A stretch of 17,738 nucleotides of DNA, taken from contig CAAGHO010000046.1 of assembly GCA_900769695.1 (NCBI GenBank), positions 1 to 17,738 on the forward strand, read 5' to 3'. This stretch comes from Bacilli bacterium. GTDB taxonomy: Bacteria > Bacillota_I > Bacilli_A > RF39 > UBA660. The position numbers and the translations under genes are program-made. Shown piece by piece: positions 12,868-17,738 of the stretch. The notes beneath the pieces are model-generated. The model saw nothing but the letters and a program-made list of their open reading frames with translations. It made no database searches and had not been told where the DNA came from. Position 1 is the stretch's first letter; each line of letters starts with the position of its first letter.

Positions 12868-15800
12868 ATGCCAAAAAGAGGAGAAACTGGTTCTAAATAT
12901 AGAAAGATAAAAATATCAAGTGAGAATATAAGACAAAAAAATAAAAAAGAATATGCGAAAATAATAGTTTTGGCAGCTTTTTTGCTTGTAATAACAATAG
13001 GAGGGAGTTATGCATTATTTCAAACAACAATAACAGGAAATAAGCAAACTGAGGTAGTAGCAGGAACATTAAAAGTAGAATATGAAGATAAAAATACAAT
13101 AAGTCTAAATAATGCATCACCTCTAACAGATGTAGAAGGACTAAAACAAGAACCATATACATTTACAATAAGAAATATAGGGACATTGAATGGAAAATAT
13201 ACAATTTATTTAGAAGAAAAAGAAGGAAACACACTAGATAAAAGTAATATAAAATATTCCATAAAAGAAGGAGATGGAAGCTGGAGTAGTCCAGTATTAC
13301 TATCAAGTGGATTAGTATTAAAAGAAAATAGAATTTTAGAAAAAAATCAAGAAGAAACATATCAAATAAAGATGTGGTTAAAAGAAGATGCTGCAAATGA
13401 AGTGCAAGGACAAACATATAAAGCAAAAGTAGTAGTAAATGTAGTCCAAACAAATACAGAGAATATAGTAACAACAAATCCAGTAATAAAACTAAATGGA
13501 GAAAGTGTAGTAAAAGTAAATCAAAATGATTTATATACAGATGCAGGAGTAAGTAGTGTTTCATCAAGAGAAGAAATAAGCCTAGATAAAGTAAAAGTAA
13601 GATATGAATATAATAATGGAACAACAACAGAGAGTGTAGAAAGAATAGATACAAGTAAAGTAGGAATATATTATATCTATTATGAAGTAGAAGATAGTAA
13701 AGGAATAAAGGGAATTTCAACAAGAGTAGTAAATGTAATAAAGAAAGGAACAAATATACCAACAATAGTCTTAAAAGGAGAAGAAGAAATAAGTCTAGGC
13801 TATAAAGAAAAGTATATAGAAGCAGGATATGAAGCAAAAGATGCAGAAGATGGAGAATTAACAGATAAAGTAGTAGTAGAAGGAGTAGTAAATAGCGAAG
13901 TAGCAGGAACATATATAATAAAATATATAGTAATAGATAGTGAAGGAGCAACAGCAAGTGTAGTAAGAAAAGTAATAGTAAATGGAAAGAGTCAAAACCT
14001 AACAGCAATAGTAAATAAAGAAGAAACAGAAAATATAAGTACATCACTAGAAATAGAAGCAGAAACAGACTCAGATAAAGTGTATTATGCAGTAACAACA
14101 ACAGATAAAAAGCCAGGAGATAGTGAATATAAAGAGCTAGTAAATAAAAGAGGAAGCTTAAATATAGTTAAAAATGGAAGATATTATATTTTTATAAAGG
14201 ATAGTAAGGGAAATATAACAAAAAAGGAAATACAAGTAACAAATATAGATGAAACAAAACCAAGTTGTAGCTTTGCAGAAGGAGGATATGTAGAAAAAGG
14301 AAAAACAAAAGAAATAGGATTAACATGTACAGATCCAGCAGATATAGCAACAGCAAAAATAGAGCAAGAGAGAATAGAAGTAAGCGATAGTGAAGTAGGA
14401 GCAGTAGAAAGTATAACAGCAGGAGAGAAAATAGATCAAGGATATAAATATAAAGTAACAGTAAGAGGAAAGAATTCAGGAAACTTCACATTAAAATTAA
14501 AAGCAAATAGTGTGTTAGATAAAGTAGGAAATAAAAATGAAGAAGTAAATTCAACAAATGTAAAAGTAGTGGAAATGATTTTAGGAGAAAAAGAAATCAA
14601 ACTAGATCTAACAGGAACAAATGAAAAGCAAATTGAAATAAGTGGAACAAATATAGGAAAGTTAAGTTATGAAAGTAATAATAAAGAAATAGCAATCGTA
14701 ACAGAAGAAGGAATAGTAAGAGCAGTATCACCAGGAGTTACAACTATAACAGTAACAGAAGCAAATAGTGGAATAACAACACAAATAAAAGTCACAGTAG
14801 TAAAAACACTAACAGCTTATTTTACAAAGAATGGTGTTGGAGTAAGTGAAATAGGAAGTGTAAGAGAATACTGTGAAGTTGTTGATACTACAGGAAAATG
14901 TGAAATTACGCTTCCAGGAATAACAACAATAGATGGATATGAAGTAGTAGGATGGGGAATAAGTAAAACAGCAACAGAAGGATTAAAACCAACTACTAAA
15001 GTAACATTAACAGAAAATGTAATTTATTATTCAATAAGTGGAAAAACATTAACAGCAACATTTAATAAAAATAATGCCTTAAGTTTAGATGGCAGTGAAG
15101 AAAATTCAATTAAAAAGAGTTGTGTTATGTACAATTCTGATACAAGTTGTGAAATAGATTCACCAGTTGTTGTTGGTAGTACAGAAACACCTATAGTTAT
15201 TGGTTTTTCAAAAGAAAAAGATAGTCATACAAGTACATGGAATCAAAAAACAAAAGGATCAATATCTACTAATGTTGTTTATTATGCTCAAACTAAGAGT
15301 AGTGAGAAGACATTAAATGCAAACTTTAGAATTTCATCTACAAGTAAAATAACTAAGATAGAAAATGAAAAAGGTGATAGTGTTACAAATACAACAGATT
15401 CATTGAAAGAATCATGCACTATTAAAGAGACATTTAATGGAGAAGCTCAAGCAACAACATGTGAAGTAAAATCACCATTAATAACTGTAGCTAGTGGATA
15501 TTCAAATAGTTATTGGAGTAAAAACATTGATGCTACAACTGGAGTAACATCAGGAGCAAACATAGCTATTACTGATGGCGATATTTATTACGCAAATGCT
15601 AAGATTAATGAGTACACAGTAACATATGACTATAAAACAAATGGTGGAACAGCAGCAAGTAAAACAAGTGATAAAGTAGCAATAGGAAGTAGTATAGATT
15701 TAACACCAAGTGCAACAAAATCAGGATATACATTTGTAGGATGGAATACATCTAAAGATGCCAAAGTAGGCCTAACAGAACTTACTATGGGAAATGGAAA

Positions 15801-17738
15801 TATTACAGTATACGCAATTTATAAAAAAGAAGTAAGTGCAACATTCTATTATTATGATGGAACAAAGCAAGCAACAACAACAGCAAGTTGTACAGTATAT
15901 AATAAAGAAGCAAGTTGTAATTATACATTACCAACAGTAGTAAAAAATAGTACAGGTCCAGAATCATCTACATACAAAGGCGTATCAGATAAAGCAAGTT
16001 CAACAACACCAGCAGCAGACTTAGTTTCAACAACAACAAAATATTATGCATATTATACAGGTAAGTGGACATTAGGATATGAAAAAGGAACTGGAGTCAG
16101 TGCAATAGGAAAGACCTCAGATACATGTGAAAGTAATAAAATAACTGATGGAACAAGTTATAAAGCAACAACATGTGAAGTAACACTACCAACAATAACA
16201 GAAGCAACAGATTATAATGTAGATGGATGGTATAATGCAAGTGGAACAAAAGTAACAAGTCCATATAGAGTATCAAAATCAGAGACATTAACAGCAAAAG
16301 CAAAACTAAAAGAATATACAGTAACATATGATTATGCAACAAACGGAGGAACAGCAGCAAGTAAAACAAATGCAAAAGTAGCAATAGGAAGTAGTATAGA
16401 TTTAACACCAAGTGCAACAAAAGAAGGATATACATTTGTAGGATGGAATACATCTAAAGATGCCAAAGTAGGTCTAACAGAACTTACTATGGGAAAAGTA
16501 GATGTTACAATATATGCAATCTATAAAAAAGAAGTAAGCGCAGCATTTAATTATTATAATGGAAGTGCTCAAACAAAAGTAACAACAAGTTGTACAATGT
16601 ATAATAAAGAAGCAAGTTGTAGTTATACAGTACCAGATGCAGTAACAACTAGCTATGGACCATCGACAGAAACCCCATCACAAGCAAACTATTTAGGAGT
16701 GTCAGATAAAGTAAATTCAGATACAATAGTAAGTAGTTTAACATCAAATACAACAACATATTATGCAGTATATGCAGAAGATTGGTTATTAAAATATGCA
16801 AAAGGGGCAGGAGTAGCGAGCACAGGAAAAACAACAGATACATGTACAAGTAAGAAAATAACAGACGGAACAAGTTATAAAGCAACAACATGTGAAGTAA
16901 CACTACCAACAATAACAGCAACAACAGGATATACAACAGAGGGATGGTATAACGCAGGAGGAACAAAAGTAACAAGTCCATATAGAGTATCAAAATCAGA
17001 GACATTAACAGCTAGAACGAATATAAATAAGTATACAGTAACATATGATTATGCAACAAACGGAGGAACAGCAGCAACAAAAACAAGTGCAACAGTAGAT
17101 TATGGAAGCACAGTAGATTTAACACCAAGTGCAACAAAATCAGGATATACATTTGTAGGATGGAATACTTCTAAGGATGCAGCAACGGGATTAACAGAGC
17201 TAACAATGGGAAATGGAAATGTAGTATTGTATGCAATATTTAAAGATGCAACATCTCCAAAATGTAGTTTTGGAACCGTACCAACAATAAATTATGGAAC
17301 AACAGGAACAATAAGTCTAACATGTACAGATAGTGAAAGTGGAATGAATAGTCAAACTATAGCAGTAAGTAATTTCACAATATCAAGTACAACAGTAGGA
17401 AGTATAGAAGCAATAAGTAATCCAACAGCAGTAACAAATGGATATACATATACAATCACATTAAAAGGTTTAGCAGCAGGAAGTTTTAATATAAGTTTAA
17501 ATGCATCAGTAATAAGCGATAAAGAAGGAAATAAAAATGCAAAAACAACAAGTGGAAGTATAACAGTAGCAAAAGTATCAGCAACAAATCCAACGTTAAC
17601 AGCATATACAGGAGTATACGATGGAGCAAGTCATACAATAGGTGTTAGTGGAGGAACAGGTGGAACAATAGAATATTCAACAGATAATAAGACATGGACA
17701 ACAACAAAACCAACAAGAACTAACGCAGGAACAACAAC
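12868..17738 (+). CDS. Giant repeat-rich surface protein, N-terminal 1,623 codons (3' end outside window)
   Basis: A single frame is open from the ATG at 12868 to the right edge with no stop. Residues 30-51 form an export signal (IIVLAAFLLVITIGGSYALF), and the following TGNKQTEVVAGTLKVEY resembles SipW-cognate (TasA/CalY-type) signal regions; cleavage after Ala49 is likely. Then come a TasA-like beta domain (about 50-190), Ig-like domains (about 204-292 and 297-374, the second DUF5011-like: AKDAEDGELT), a linker domain, a two-Cys Ig-like domain (about 469-570), a Big_2-like domain (571-648), divergent InlB/Flg_new-type repeats (649-917), two long composite repeat units and a partial third (918-1461), a second two-Cys domain (from 1462) and the start of an MBG/YDG-like domain (YDGASHT). 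Codons end mostly in A. A terminal anchor lies outside the window. It is probably an adhesin or stalk. Confidence 0.88.
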   Translation, partial: MPKRGETGSKYRKIKISSENIRQKNKKEYAKIIVLAAFLLVITIGGSYALFQTTITGNKQTEVVAGTLKVEYEDKNTISLNNASPLTDVEGLKQEPYTFTIRNIGTLNGKYTIYLEEKEGNTLDKSNIKYSIKEGDGSWSSPVLLSSGLVLKENRILEKNQEETYQIKMWLKEDAANEVQGQTYKAKVVVNVVQTNTENIVTTNPVIKLNGESVVKVNQNDLYTDAGVSSVSSREEISLDKVKVRYEYNNGTTTESVERIDTSKVGIYYIYYEVEDSKGIKGISTRVVNVIKKGTNIPTIVLKGEEEISLGYKEKYIEAGYEAKDAEDGELTDKVVVEGVVNSEVAGTYIIKYIVIDSEGATASVVRKVIVNGKSQNLTAIVNKEETENISTSLEIEAETDSDKVYYAVTTTDKKPGDSEYKELVNKRGSLNIVKNGRYYIFIKDSKGNITKKEIQVTNIDETKPSCSFAEGGYVEKGKTKEIGLTCTDPADIATAKIEQERIEVSDSEVGAVESITAGEKIDQGYKYKVTVRGKNSGNFTLKLKANSVLDKVGNKNEEVNSTNVKVVEMILGEKEIKLDLTGTNEKQIEISGTNIGKLSYESNNKEIAIVTEEGIVRAVSPGVTTITVTEANSGITTQIKVTVVKTLTAYFTKNGVGVSEIGSVREYCEVVDTTGKCEITLPGITTIDGYEVVGWGISKTATEGLKPTTKVTLTENVIYYSISGKTLTATFNKNNALSLDGSEENSIKKSCVMYNSDTSCEIDSPVVVGSTETPIVIGFSKEKDSHTSTWNQKTKGSISTNVVYYAQTKSSEKTLNANFRISSTSKITKIENEKGDSVTNTTDSLKESCTIKETFNGEAQATTCEVKSPLITVASGYSNSYWSKNIDATTGVTSGANIAITDGDIYYANAKINEYTVTYDYKTNGGTAASKTSDKVAIGSSIDLTPSATKSGYTFVGWNTSKDAKVGLTELTMGNGNITVYAIYKKEVSATFYYYDGTKQATTTASCTVYNKEASCNYTLPTVVKNSTGPESSTYKGVSDKASSTTPAADLVSTTTKYYAYYTGKWTLGYEKGTGVSAIGKTSDTCESNKITDGTSYKATTCEVTLPTITEATDYNVDGWYNASGTKVTSPYRVSKSETLTAKAKLKEYTVTYDYATNGGTAASKTNAKVAIGSSIDLTPSATKEGYTFVGWNTSKDAKVGLTELTMGKVDVTIYAIYKKEVSAAFNYYNGSAQTKVTTSCTMYNKEASCSYTVPDAVTTSYGPSTETPSQANYLGVSDKVNSDTIVSSLTSNTTTYYAVYAEDWLLKYAKGAGVASTGKTTDTCTSKKITDGTSYKATTCEVTLPTITATTGYTTEGWYNAGGTKVTSPYRVSKSETLTARTNINKYTVTYDYATNGGTAATKTSATVDYGSTVDLTPSATKSGYTFVGWNTSKDAATGLTELTMGNGNVVLYAIFKDATSPKCSFGTVPTINYGTTGTISLTCTDSESGMNSQTIAVSNFTISSTTVGSIEAISNPTAVTNGYTYTITLKGLAAGSFNISLNASVISDKEGNKNAKTTSGSITVAKVSATNPTLTAYTGVYDGASHTIGVSGGTGGTIEYSTDNKTWTTTKPTRTNAGTT
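15619..16320 (+). repeat. Composite surface repeat, unit A (234 codons)
   Basis: It begins VTYDYKTNGGTAASKTSD and contains an InlB/Flg_new-type module (SGYTFVGWNTSKDA), then a Cys-pair module (SCTVYNKEASCNYTLP), then a second Cys-pair module (DTCESNKITDG through TTCEVTLP) ending DGWYNASGTKVTSPYRVSKS. Long stretches are identical in DNA to unit B. Confidence 0.85.
16321..17037 (+). repeat. Composite surface repeat, unit B (239 codons)
   Basis: Same module order as unit A. For example, the 52 bases 16150-16201 of unit A equal 16867-16918 here. It is five codons longer than unit A, mainly in the segment after SCSYTVP. Confidence 0.85.
17038..17250 (+). repeat. Composite surface repeat, partial unit C
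   Basis: Only the first, InlB/Flg_new-type module is present (VTYDYATNGGTAATKTSA to VVLYAIFKD). The array then passes directly to a two-Cys Ig-like domain starting SPKCSFGTVP. Confidence 0.8.

Noticed and set aside
12893..14101. Two long Leu-rich minus-strand reading frames (89 and 312 aa)
   Set aside because: They are antisense to the giant surface gene. Its A-ending codons avoid TTA, CTA and TCA in the relevant register, which removes reverse stops. The products are Leu/Tyr/His low-complexity with no start signals.
16097..17005. Two 118-aa minus-strand reading frames with similar sequences
   Set aside because: They are mirror images of repeat units A and B and look alike only because the sense repeats do. 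No SD or promoter is seen.
15619..17250. CRISPR array or mobile element
   Set aside because: The repeats are about 700 bp, in frame and coding, with no spacers, transposase or terminal inverted repeats.

Overview
This is a strongly AT-rich window, probably from a low-GC Bacillota/Mycoplasmatota-type anaerobe, for example an uncultured gut lineage. The placement is inferred from an oxygen-independent class III ribonucleotide reductase, low-GC-type Shine-Dalgarno (SD) sequences, TTGnnn-17-TATAAT promoters and intrinsic terminators, and a SipW-cognate-like signal sequence on a giant surface protein. The standard bacterial code fits: Trp is TGG, and TAA and TAG are the usual stops. TGA ends only one gene and is followed at once by TAA.

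Layout. (1) 1-1791: the 3' end of a modular secreted protein, cut by the left edge, overlapped by a small membrane-anchored protein. (2) 1792-2047: back-to-back hairpins and a minus-strand promoter that together look like an unannotated sRNA of about 105 nt. (3) 2048-3261: thioredoxin and thioredoxin reductase, overlapping by 1 nt. (4) 3263-3665: a 106-aa orphan protein with its own promoter and terminator. (5) 3697-5850: the RNA-binding protein Tex. (6) 5865-6500 (minus): a Crp/Fnr-type regulator, divergent from nrdD-nrdG-dut (6617-9751). The intergenic region holds a 16-bp perfect palindrome that overlaps the regulator's -35 box and is centred at -41.5 of the predicted nrdD start. (7) 9784-10573: a secreted phage tail-collar-like protein whose predicted promoter has a run of nine G between -35 and -10, the layout of a phase-variable promoter. 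(8) 10618-12744: a two-TM protein with a lysine-rich tail, and a FemABX-type peptidyltransferase. (9) 12868 to the right edge: at least 1,623 codons of one repeat-rich surface protein that continues out of the window.

How it fits together. The core genes cover thiol redox, anaerobic dNTP synthesis with dUTP removal, and RNA metabolism. They alternate with cell-surface genes: two multidomain Ig/adhesin-type proteins, an exported tail-fibre-like protein and a wall-peptide enzyme. The best candidates for undescribed biology are the poly-G promoter, the antisense-oriented sRNA next to trxA, the shared Crp/Fnr palindrome, and the regularly spaced cysteine pairs in the giant surface protein. Everything here comes from reading the sequence; no database search was possible.
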